DNA of 64,000 nucleotides from Clostridiales bacterium (GTDB lineage Bacteria; Bacillota; Clostridia; Oscillospirales; Oscillospiraceae): NCBI GenBank assembly GCA_022786995.1, contig JALFUW010000018.1, positions 17,086 to 81,085 of the forward strand, read 5' to 3'. Shown piece by piece: positions 1 to 8,823 of this stretch (position 1 is its first letter; each line of letters starts with the position of its first letter). The notes under the pieces were generated by a model. It saw only the letters and a program-made list of their open reading frames with translations, ran no database searches and was not told where the DNA came from. The position numbers and the translations under genes were made by a program.

Positions 1-687
1 CAAAAGATACTGTCCGGCCGGGGGATCGCGTCCCGCAGAAAGGCAGAACAGATGCTACAGGATGGACAGATTACCGTGAACGGCGTTCCTGCCGTGCTCG
101 GTGATGCTGCCGATCCTGAGCTTGACGAAATTCTCGTAAACGGACAGCCGCTGCCGGAACAGCAGCGGTCTGTGTACATCCTTTTGAATAAGCCTCGGGG
201 ATATGTCACCACGCTCTCCGATGAAAAGGGAAGGCCAAATGCCGCTCAACTGGTGTCTGACTGCGGCACCCGTGTCTACCCTGTGGGCAGATTGGATATG
301 GACTCGGAGGGTCTGCTGCTGTTTACCAATGACGGTGCGTTTGCCAACGGCCTGACCCATCCCAAGCAGGAAGTGGAGAAGGTCTACGAGGTCTGGGTGT
401 CCGGCTATCAGCCCGGCGGGGAAGAAAGGCTGGCCCGCCCGATTGTGCTGGATGGTTATCGCATCCGGCCTCCCAAAGTGGTTCTGCTCAGCGCAAATGG
501 AGACAAAGCAAAGTTCAGGGTGACCATTCATGAGGGACGGAACCGTCAAATCCGCAGAATGTGCGTTTCAGCCGGAATGCGTTGTACCCGCCTGCGCAGA
601 ATTCAGGAGGGTACCCTCCGGCTAGGGAACCTGCCCTGTGGTGCATGGCGGTATCTGACGGCGGAAGAGGTCGCAAAGGTGAAATAA
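1..687 (+). CDS. rRNA pseudouridine synthase, RsuA/RluB family, with S4 domain (5' end outside window)
   Basis: Frame stays open to base 1 (QKILSGRGIASRRKAEQMLQDGQITVNG, S4 domain); motifs LNKPRGYVTTLSD, YPVGRLDMDSEGLLLFTNDG, EGRNRQIRRM. Confidence 0.93.
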   Translation, partial: QKILSGRGIASRRKAEQMLQDGQITVNGVPAVLGDAADPELDEILVNGQPLPEQQRSVYILLNKPRGYVTTLSDEKGRPNAAQLVSDCGTRVYPVGRLDMDSEGLLLFTNDGAFANGLTHPKQEVEKVYEVWVSGYQPGGEERLARPIVLDGYRIRPPKVVLLSANGDKAKFRVTIHEGRNRQIRRMCVSAGMRCTRLRRIQEGTLRLGNLPCGAWRYLTAEEVAKVK

Positions 688-783
688 AAATTGCATGACG
701 CTGCTTTTGCTCTTGCAAAACGCGGCGTCATTTGCTACTATGTTTGCAGCGGCGAAACAAAATCTGCCGCTTAGGAGATATAT

Positions 784-1653
784 ATGAGCTATGACATTTT
801 ATCCATATTGCAGGAGAAAAATCCGACGTTTTCCAAGGGTCAGCGGCGTATTGCCCGTTACATCACAGAGTCCTATGATAAGGCTGCCTTTATGACCGCT
901 AACCGGCTGGGAAAGACGGTGGGCGTTTCGGAATCAACGGTAGTGCGGTTTGCTGTGGATCTGGGATTTGACGGCTACCCCAGTATGCAGAAGGCCATGC
1001 AGGAGATGGTTTTGAACCGACTGACCTCTGTGCAGCGCATCGAGGTGGCAAACAACCGGCTGGGAGATCAGGATATCGTCTCCATGGTGCTCCACTCTGA
1101 CATGGAAAAGCTGCGCAAGACCAGCGAGATTCTGGATCGGGAGGAATTCAACGCTGCTGTCAACGCCATCATTAAGGCAAAACGAGTCTACATTCTTGGC
1201 GTTCGGTCCGTGGAGCCGCTGGCGAACTTTTTGGGGTATTATCTGAACTATATGTTCAATAATGTCCATATTGTGTCCGGCTTTGGTACGGTTGAAATGT
1301 TTGAAAAGATCGTGGGCGTGAACAGCGAGGACGTGGCCATTGCGTTTTCCTTCCCGCGCTATTCTTCAACCGCTACGAAGGGCGCCCAGTACTGCCGCAG
1401 TGCCGGGGCTACGGTTATCGGCATTACGGACAACCGCCTGTCACCCCTTGGAAGCAACAGTGACCATGTCCTGATTGCCAAGAGTGATATGGTATCGCTG
1501 GTGGACTCTCTTGTCGCGCCCTTAAGCGTTATCAACGCACTGATTGTTGCCATCGCGTCCAAAAAGGAAAAGGAGCTTGCCAGAACCTTTGAGAATCTGG
1601 AGCGTATCTGGGACGAGTACGATGTCTATGAGAAGCAGGTAGAAAAAAGATGA
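784..1653 (+). CDS. MurR/RpiR family transcriptional regulator (HTH_6 + SIS domain)
   Basis: N-terminal HTH (RIARYITESYDKAAFMTANRLGKTVGVSESTVVRFAVDLGFDGYP) followed by a SIS domain. Confidence 0.9.
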   Translation: MSYDILSILQEKNPTFSKGQRRIARYITESYDKAAFMTANRLGKTVGVSESTVVRFAVDLGFDGYPSMQKAMQEMVLNRLTSVQRIEVANNRLGDQDIVSMVLHSDMEKLRKTSEILDREEFNAAVNAIIKAKRVYILGVRSVEPLANFLGYYLNYMFNNVHIVSGFGTVEMFEKIVGVNSEDVAIAFSFPRYSSTATKGAQYCRSAGATVIGITDNRLSPLGSNSDHVLIAKSDMVSLVDSLVAPLSVINALIVAIASKKEKELARTFENLERIWDEYDVYEKQVEKR

Positions 1654-2882
1654 AATATGACGGAATCGTGATCGGCGGCGGCCCGGCTGGTATGTTTGCC
1701 GCCATCACTGCCGCAATGCGGGGAAAACGGGTGCTGCTTCTGGAGCGTAATGACCGGCTGGGAAAGAAACTGCTGATCACCGGCAAGGGACGATGTAACG
1801 TCACAAATGACTGCTCCGGCCAGGAGGTCTTGCAAAATACGCCCCGTAACGGGCGCTTCCTCTACAGTGCCATGACTGCCTTCCCACCCTCTGAAACCAT
1901 GGCCTTTTTCCGCGGGTGCGGCTGTGCGCTGAAAACAGAACGGGGAAACCGGGTGTTTCCTGTGACGGATAAATCTCAGACCATTCTCGATTGCCTGACA
2001 GGGCAGCTGCGCCGGTTTCATGTGACAGTAAAGACGGATCGGGTACAGCGCATCCTTACAGACAGCGGTAAAACGGTGGGCGTTGCGGGTGCCGCGGGGA
2101 GTTACTTCTCCGACTGGGTGATTCTGGCAACCGGCGGCGTGTCCTACCCGGCCACCGGTTCTACCGGCGACGGCTACGCCATGGCGGCGGAGCTGGGACA
2201 TACCATTACTGCGCAGCAGGGAAATCTGGTGCCGCTGGAAGCGACAGGGGAGGACTGCCCCGCGATGCAGGGCCTGAGCCTGCGGAATGTGTCTGTCAAG
2301 CTGCTAAACGCAAAAGGAAAGCTCCTCTATCAGGATTTCGGCGAGCTGCTGTTCACCCATTTCGGCGTGTCCGGCCCTACGGTTCTGTCCGCCAGCTGCC
2401 ATCTGAAGGGTGAGGGCTGTCGGCTTCTGATTGACCTGAAGCCCGCGTTGGACGAGAGTAAACTGGATGAACGGATTCTCAGGGATATACAGATGTATCA
2501 GAACCGTGCAATGGAGAACGCGCTGACAGATTTGCTGCCCAGAAGCATGATTCCTGTGATTCTGCGGAAACTGGAAATTGACCCGGCTATGCAGGCGAAT
2601 TCACTGACAAAGCAAAAGCGCAGGGAGCTGGTGCAGCTGTTGAAGGCATTCCCGGTGGAGATTACAGGAAAACGCCCGGTGGCAGAGGCCATCATTACAT
2701 CCGGCGGCGTGAAGGTTTCGGAAATCAACCCCAGAACCATGGAATCGAAGCTCGTAAAGGGACTTTACTTTGCGGGTGAGATTATTGATTGCGATGCTTA
2801 TACAGGCGGCTTTAATCTGCAGATTGCGTGGTCAACGGCATATGCCGCGGCAATGGCGGCAGGAACAGACGAGGAACTATGA
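1650..2882 (+). CDS. NAD(P)/FAD-dependent oxidoreductase, HI0933/YhiN-like
   Basis: [45 protein letters not shown]; C-terminal [27 protein letters not shown]-like motif. Confidence 0.92.
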   Translation: [410 protein letters not shown]

Positions 2883-4510
2883 TGGGCGAAAGTATTATCA
2901 AGCTGTATCGTGATAAGGTCAAAAAAGAGTGGAAAACCGCCTTTCTTTCTGCGGTTATCATGGGTTTTATGGTTCATTTCTACCGATTCACCAATTATTT
3001 CCCAAATCACGATGGCCTGTTTAATTTCTGGAGCACCCAGAATATGGTGGCGTCCGGCCGCTGGTTTCTGGCCCCAGCCTGCGCAATCAGCTCCTGTTTC
3101 GATCTTCCGTGGGTCATCGGCATCTTTTCTGTTCTTTTCATGGCGCTGACGGCGGTTTTGATTTCGGAAATCTTTGAAATGAAAAACCCCTGTCTGATCG
3201 TTCTGAGCAGCGGACTGCTGGTGTCTTTTCCTGCCATCACGGAGACCATGTTCTTCGAGTTCACCGCGGATGGCTATATGCTTGCCATGCTGCTGGGAAC
3301 GGCGGCGGTGTATCTTACCAGAATGTCCCGTGGTATCCACTGGAAAAGCGGGATTTCCGCCGCGGTATGTATCTGTCTGACCTGCGCGATCTATCAGGCC
3401 TATGTGTCCTTCGCGTTTGTGCTCGCGGTTTGCTGCTTCCTGTGGGAATTGCTGGAAAACCGGCAGAAAAACGGGGTATACTGGAAGTGGATTGCTTATC
3501 AGGCGGGGATTTACGCCGCCGGACTTTCGCTCTATTACGGTATCTGGCAGCTGGCTATGCAGCTGTCCGATATTTCCCCCTCTGGCTATGAAGGAATCAG
3601 TTCTATGGGAGCGATCAGTGCCGGTACGGTTCTGACCGCCGCGAAACAGTGTCTGACCTCCTTTGTATGGTTCTTTCTGGAACGAAATCCTCTGAAATAT
3701 GGATTCTCTTTTTATAGTGTATTGGGAATTCTGTTCGCGGCTGCCTTTGTGACGATTTGTTTGCTTGCGTTTCATAAGAGCGGACTTCGGAAGCGCCCTG
3801 TGGAGGCGATGCTGTTCCTCCTGTGCCTTTTGTCTTTACCCTTTGGCTGCTACCTCTGCTATTTCATTTCGCCAGGTGTCGAATACTTTACGCGGATGCT
3901 TCAGTCGATTGCCGTCCTGTACATTCTGGTCGGGGTCCTGTGCGAGCGCTGGGGAAATGGGATCTGTAAAAACCTGGTGATGTTCCTGCTGATCGGGGTG
4001 ATTTTCAACAATTCCGTGATGGCAAACGTTTGCTATGCCCATCTGAACCGCTGCCACGAGCAGTCTCTTGCCACAGCGGCGGAGCTCTCTGCCAGAATCC
4101 ACCTTGCGGACGACGGAACGGCAGAGAATGTGGCGTTCACTGGCTCTATCGGCGGCAATTGGGCGATTACGGAGGAGGAGACCATGGATGCTTCCAGGCT
4201 GGGAACTTTGGGGCCTCTGAAGACGGTGAACTATTCGCTTCTGTCTGACCGTGATCTGATTGTACTTTTCCTTGACAGATATCTGGACTTTACACTGGAA
4301 TACTACCGTACCCACGACGCGCAGATGCCTGTGTATCATTTCTCACAAACGGCGCCCACCACGAGCGGTTATGAATTCCGCTTTCCGATTGCGGATGAGC
4401 AGACAGTTGAAGCGCTGACCGCAACGGAGGAATACCGTCAGATGGGTCTGTGGCCGGGTAAAAATTCTGTCAGACAGATTGGCAATACCATCGTGGTCCG
4501 CCTTTCGTAA
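2879..4510 (+). CDS. Multi-pass membrane protein, glucosyltransferase (GtrII)-like
   Basis: ATGA-type overlap with the upstream stop; many TM segments; resembles GtrII-domain proteins. ORF-track start 2828 is upstream of the likely start. Confidence 0.65.
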   Translation: MMGESIIKLYRDKVKKEWKTAFLSAVIMGFMVHFYRFTNYFPNHDGLFNFWSTQNMVASGRWFLAPACAISSCFDLPWVIGIFSVLFMALTAVLISEIFEMKNPCLIVLSSGLLVSFPAITETMFFEFTADGYMLAMLLGTAAVYLTRMSRGIHWKSGISAAVCICLTCAIYQAYVSFAFVLAVCCFLWELLENRQKNGVYWKWIAYQAGIYAAGLSLYYGIWQLAMQLSDISPSGYEGISSMGAISAGTVLTAAKQCLTSFVWFFLERNPLKYGFSFYSVLGILFAAAFVTICLLAFHKSGLRKRPVEAMLFLLCLLSLPFGCYLCYFISPGVEYFTRMLQSIAVLYILVGVLCERWGNGICKNLVMFLLIGVIFNNSVMANVCYAHLNRCHEQSLATAAELSARIHLADDGTAENVAFTGSIGGNWAITEEETMDASRLGTLGPLKTVNYSLLSDRDLIVLFLDRYLDFTLEYYRTHDAQMPVYHFSQTAPTTSGYEFRFPIADEQTVEALTATEEYRQMGLWPGKNSVRQIGNTIVVRLS

Positions 4511-4532
4511 GGGCGATGATGCAAATCAACCA

Positions 4533-4561
4533 TTGACAAACCAGGGTTTCTATACTAAAAT
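4533..4561 (+). promoter_or_regulatory. Sigma-A promoter for acpP
   Basis: TTGACA (4533-4538), 17-nt spacer, TAAAAT (4556-4561). Confidence 0.7.
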
Positions 4562-4606
4562 ACCAATCGGATAGTGCTTAGAGACATTGTTAAGGAGGAC
4601 TTATCT

Positions 4607-4828
4607 ATGTTCGAGAAACTGAAAAGCTACGCCGCCCGGCAGTTGGAGCTGGATGCATCCGAGATCACCCCGGATTCCACCTTCGAAAGCCTCGGTATTG
4701 ACTCACTGGACGTGGTGGAGATGATCATGGATCTGGAGTCTGAGCTGGGTGTGGAGCTGGAGCTGGAGGATCAGAAGATCACGACCTTCCAGGAGCTGGC
4801 TGATTTCATTGAATCCAAGCTGAACTGA
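4607..4828 (+). CDS. acpP: Acyl carrier protein
   Basis: SD AAGGAGG before ATG; phosphopantetheine motif GIDSLDVVEMIMDLE. Confidence 0.95.
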   Translation: MFEKLKSYAARQLELDASEITPDSTFESLGIDSLDVVEMIMDLESELGVELELEDQKITTFQELADFIESKLN

Positions 4829-4848
4829 ATTAAGGATACCATGTTATA

Positions 4849-5156
4849 GCTGACCGGCTTATAACAAGGTCGCACTAGTCGGGGAGATAGCGGTGCCCTC
4901 TGCCTGCAATCCGCTATAGCAGGGATGAATTCCCACACCCGGGCGAGTTTGAATATTGTCTGTCCTGCGTAAGCGGTGTTGAGAAACCGGTCTTGCGCAA
5001 CGGGATCCCGTGAACCATGTCAGGTGGGGAACCAAGCAGCATTAAGCGGATCTTCCCGTGTGCCGCTAAGGTTGCCGTTTTTGAGCTGGCTGCGCAGATC
5101 GCGGATATTCTGCTCGTTCAAATGTGGGTGTGCGATCTTGTTATGAGCCGGTCTGT
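4849..5156 (+). ncRNA. ffs: Bacterial large signal recognition particle RNA
   Basis: Conserved S-domain GAACCATGTCAGGTGGGGAACCAAGCAGCATTAAGCGG...GTGTGCCGC; Alu-domain GGTGCCCTCTG; ends pair (GACCGGCTTATAACAAGGTCGCAC with GTGCGATCTTGTTATGAGCCGGTC). Confidence 0.92.
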
Positions 5157-5178
5157 TATTATGGAAAGGAGTGATTGT

Positions 5179-6801
5179 ATGTCAGCATATCAGGCGCTGT
5201 ATCGCAAGTATCGGCCTCAAACCTTCGATGATGTGTCAGGTCAGCTGGCGGTCACTCAGACGCTGAAAACCCAGCTAATCAGTGGACGTATGAGTCATGC
5301 CTACTTGTTTACCGGCTCTCGGGGCACCGGCAAGACCAGCTGCGCAAAAATTCTGGCCAAAGCGGTCAACTGCCTCCACCCGGATAACGGCAACCCCTGT
5401 AACTGCTGCGACGCCTGCCGGGCCATTGACTCCGGCTCCTGCATGGACGTGCTGGAAATCGACGCAGCCTCCAACAACGGCGTTGACAATGTCCGGGATC
5501 TGCGGGATGACGCGATTTATACGCCCTCACAGGTGAAAATGCGTGTGTATATCATCGATGAGGTGCACATGCTGTCGATTTCGGCATTTAACGCCCTGTT
5601 AAAAATCATCGAGGAACCGCCGGAGCATCTTTTGTTCATTCTGGCCACTACGGAGCTTCATAAGGTTCCGGCAACGATTCTTTCCCGGTGTCAGCGCTTT
5701 TCCTTCCGGCGCATCAGTCAGGAGGATATTGCCGCACGGCTTCAATATGTGGCCTACCAGGAGAATATTGATCTGGATGAAGGTGCGGCCCGGGTCTTGG
5801 CGAGACTGGCAGACGGCGGTATGCGTGACGGTCTGAGCCTGCTGGATCAGTGTGCTTCGGCAACAACGGGAGAATTAACCGCGGAGCGGGTATACGCCTG
5901 CCTTGGCATTGCCGGAGAGCAGAAATGCGGTGAGCTGATGGGCTATATCGCCGCCCATGATACCAAAAGCGCGTTGACACTATTTAACCGACTTTATTCG
6001 GAAGGTAAGGACTTGGGTGCGCTGCTGGACGAGATGGCCTGCCTGACCCGGGATCTGCTGGTGCTGAAAACCGCCGGAAACGCCGGGATCACCATGCTGT
6101 CCGGCGTTGCGTCGGATCAGGAGGCACTGGCGCTGACAAAGGCTCTGGGCAGTGGTGAACTGGTTCGGATCATGGAGCGGATTCAGGAAACGTTGGCATC
6201 CTTTACCCGCAGTGCCAGCCGTCGGATGGACGCGGAGCTGTGCATTGTGGAGCTGTGTCAGCCGGAGCTGAGTCTGGATGCGCAGTCTGTCAATGCCCGT
6301 CTGACCCGGCTGGAAGAACAGCTCAAAAGCGGCGCCTTTGTCCCCGCAAAGCAGGCCCAGCCTGTTTTCAATGAGGAGCTCGGGGAAGAAATGCCGCCTT
6401 TCCCGGATGACGCGGATGTACCGCCGGAGTTTGGCGACGCGCCTGCCGCGCCGTCGCAGGAAGAAACGCCGGTTGGCTTCTGGCTGGAGCTGTGCAGCGG
6501 CGTGCGGAAAGAATTGAAGCCGCCCATCAGCGGTTTTTTTGCAGGTACGCCAAACGCGCCGGTGCAGGGTGCATTGGTTGGTGACAGATTGGAATTGCGC
6601 TGCGCCAATGATTTTACAGCAAAGATGCTGGACAAGCAGGAGCTTTTGGAAGTTGTGGCCAGAAAGGCCGGCGCCATGCTTGGCAGGCCCGTTCGTGCCT
6701 GTGTGGTGGATATTTCCGCAAAACCCCAGGGCAATCCCCGCATGGACAGGCTGATGCAGTTTGGGCGGGAACATTCAGATATAGTAAGAATAAAGGAATA
6801 A
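5179..6801 (+). CDS. dnaX: DNA polymerase III subunit gamma/tau
   Basis: MSAYQALYRKYRPQTFDDVSGQ; Walker A GSRGTGKTSCAKILAKAVNC; DEVHMLS; SRC motif. The extended ORF start (5017) overlaps SRP RNA. Confidence 0.96.
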   Translation: MSAYQALYRKYRPQTFDDVSGQLAVTQTLKTQLISGRMSHAYLFTGSRGTGKTSCAKILAKAVNCLHPDNGNPCNCCDACRAIDSGSCMDVLEIDAASNNGVDNVRDLRDDAIYTPSQVKMRVYIIDEVHMLSISAFNALLKIIEEPPEHLLFILATTELHKVPATILSRCQRFSFRRISQEDIAARLQYVAYQENIDLDEGAARVLARLADGGMRDGLSLLDQCASATTGELTAERVYACLGIAGEQKCGELMGYIAAHDTKSALTLFNRLYSEGKDLGALLDEMACLTRDLLVLKTAGNAGITMLSGVASDQEALALTKALGSGELVRIMERIQETLASFTRSASRRMDAELCIVELCQPELSLDAQSVNARLTRLEEQLKSGAFVPAKQAQPVFNEELGEEMPPFPDDADVPPEFGDAPAAPSQEETPVGFWLELCSGVRKELKPPISGFFAGTPNAPVQGALVGDRLELRCANDFTAKMLDKQELLEVVARKAGAMLGRPVRACVVDISAKPQGNPRMDRLMQFGREHSDIVRIKE

Positions 6802-6819
6802 CAGATAGGAGTGTTTTTT

Positions 6820-7164
6820 ATGGCAAAGGGTGGATTCCGGGGTATGCCCGGTGGAATGAATCAGGCCGCGATGATGAAGCAGGCCCAGAAGATGCAGCAG
6901 GAAATGCTGCGTATGCAGGCGGAGCAGGAAGCCAAAACCTTCACTGCCAAGGCTGGCGGCGGCATGGTGTCCGCTACCGTCAACGGTAAGCATGAGCTGG
7001 TGAATCTGGAAATCAATCCCGAAGCGGTGGATCCCGACGATGTGGAAATGCTGCAGGACATGGTCATTGCCGCTGTGAATGAAGCGATTCGCTCCGCGGA
7101 CAACGAAGCCGCCAGCAATATGTCCCGGCTCACCGGCGGTCTCAATCTGGGCGGCCTTTTCTAA
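6820..7164 (+). CDS. YbaB/EbfC family nucleoid-associated protein
   Basis: Small Met/Gln-rich protein between dnaX and recR (conserved order); VSATVNGKHELVNLEINPEAVDPDDVEMLQDMVIAAVNEA. Confidence 0.93.
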   Translation: MAKGGFRGMPGGMNQAAMMKQAQKMQQEMLRMQAEQEAKTFTAKAGGGMVSATVNGKHELVNLEINPEAVDPDDVEMLQDMVIAAVNEAIRSADNEAASNMSRLTGGLNLGGLF

Positions 7165-7173
7165 GGAGGCAGT

Positions 7174-7773
7174 ATGCTTATTTTTCCCGCGGCGCTGCAA
7201 AACTTATCGGATCAGTTTGCCCGGCTTCCCGGCGTGGGCAGCAAGACGGCCCAGCGGCTGGCGTTTCATGTGCTGAGTCTTCCGATAGAGGATGCGGAAG
7301 AATTTGCCGATGCCATACTGGAAGCAAAAAAGCGGGTGCATACCTGCCCCTGCTGCCAGAATCTGACCGATCGGGAGCTGTGCCCCATCTGCGATGACGA
7401 TACACGGGATAAATCCGTGATCTGCGTGGTTGCCGACCCCAAGGATGTGATCGCCATGGAGCGTTCCGGGGAATTTCGCGGTGTTTACCATGTGCTCCAC
7501 GGCGTTATCTCTCCACTGAATCATGTAACGCAGGATGATATCCGCATTAAGGAACTGCTGAAACGGGTGTCCACCGGGGAGGTCAGAGAGGTCATTATGG
7601 CGACCAACCCGGATACGGAGGGCGAAGCCACAGCTATGTACATTTCCCGCCTTCTGCGGCCTATGGAGGTCAGGGTGACCCGGCTTGCTTATGGTGTGCC
7701 TGTTGGCAGCCAGCTGGAATACGCCGACGAAGTGACCCTGTCCCGGGCTTTGGAAGGCCGGCAGGAGATGTAA
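7174..7773 (+). CDS. recR: Recombination mediator protein RecR
   Basis: LPGVGSKTAQRLAFHVL; zinc finger CPCCQNLTDRELCPIC; Toprim motif ATNPDTEGEATAMYISRLL. Confidence 0.96.
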   Translation: MLIFPAALQNLSDQFARLPGVGSKTAQRLAFHVLSLPIEDAEEFADAILEAKKRVHTCPCCQNLTDRELCPICDDDTRDKSVICVVADPKDVIAMERSGEFRGVYHVLHGVISPLNHVTQDDIRIKELLKRVSTGEVREVIMATNPDTEGEATAMYISRLLRPMEVRVTRLAYGVPVGSQLEYADEVTLSRALEGRQEM

Positions 7774-7784
7774 GACCACAGCAA

Positions 7785-7812
7785 AAAGCCGCTCCCAAGG
7801 GAGCGGCTTTCT
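7785..7812. terminator. Bidirectional intrinsic terminator between convergent recR and DMT transporter
   Basis: AAGCCGCTCCC-AA-GGGAGCGGCTTT perfect hairpin with A-tract and T-tract. Confidence 0.85.
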
Positions 7813-8711
7813 TATGTCCTTTTTTGGAACAGGCTTGCGGGAAGCTGAGACAGAATGACGGCAGCGAAGACCAGCACGCAGCCGGTGATTTCCCAGGTCG
7901 TCATGGTTTCGCCCAGCAGCCACCAGCCGCCCAGCACGGCAAATACCGATTCCAGACTCATAATCAGGGATGCGGCAGTGGGTTCCAAAGATCGCTGACC
8001 CACCACCTGCATGGTGTAGGCAACGCCCATGGACAGAATACCCGCAAAGCACAGGGGCTTCCAGCAGGCGAGTACATTTCCCCAGTCAACCGTTTCCGTC
8101 ATAAGAACGAAGGGAATGGACAGCACCGTTACCACCAGCGCCTGCACACAGTTCAGCCGTAAACCGTCCAACTCTCCGGCAAAGCGGTCGATGCAGGTAA
8201 TCTGCACAGCGAAGGCCAGCGCGCAGCCTGTGATAAAAAGGTCGCCCTTGTTGATCTGCGTCACGCCGACGCAGCTGAGCAGATAAAGTCCGATGACCGC
8301 CATCACCACGCTGAAAACAATGGTGAAGGGGGGCTTCTTGCCTAGAAAGATGCCCAGTACAGGCACCCACACGATGTACATGGCAGTCAGAAAGCCTGCC
8401 TTTCCGGCATCGGTGTACACCAGTCCAACCTGCTGCAGGCTCGTCGCCACAAACAGGGCGCAGCCGCAGATCAGTCCCACCTTCCACAGAGTGGGATTCT
8501 TCCATTTTTTGGCGGATTCCTGAACATTACAGGATTTGAGTTCCATCAGGAAGGAGCAGGGAATCAGGAACAGTACCGCCAGTGCGCAGCGGACTGCCTG
8601 AAAGGTAAAGGGGCCGATTTTGTCCATGCCCACGCTCTGCGCGATGAAGGCGAAGCCCCAGATGGTTGTACAGAGCAGCAGACAAAGGCTGCCTTTGATT
8701 TGTTTTTTCAT
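7812..8711 (-). CDS. DMT (EamA) superfamily transporter
   Basis: MKKQIKGSLCLLLCTTIWGFAFIAQS; repeated EamA halves; start at 8711 preferred over 8948. Confidence 0.88.
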   Translation of the reverse strand: MKKQIKGSLCLLLCTTIWGFAFIAQSVGMDKIGPFTFQAVRCALAVLFLIPCSFLMELKSCNVQESAKKWKNPTLWKVGLICGCALFVATSLQQVGLVYTDAGKAGFLTAMYIVWVPVLGIFLGKKPPFTIVFSVVMAVIGLYLLSCVGVTQINKGDLFITGCALAFAVQITCIDRFAGELDGLRLNCVQALVVTVLSIPFVLMTETVDWGNVLACWKPLCFAGILSMGVAYTMQVVGQRSLEPTAASLIMSLESVFAVLGGWWLLGETMTTWEITGCVLVFAAVILSQLPASLFQKRT

Positions 8712-8823
8712 AATTTCATCACCGCCGCATACTCTAGCATAAATTGGTGAAAAATGCAAGCGGCGTTGCTTTTTTTTACGGATGTGGTATAATACGGCAA
8801 AAGAACAATTTGGAGGGACAGCT

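Noticed and set aside
5017-5178. 54-codon N-terminal extension of the dnaX ORF
   Set aside because: Overlaps SRP RNA; DnaX homology starts at 5179 with a good SD.
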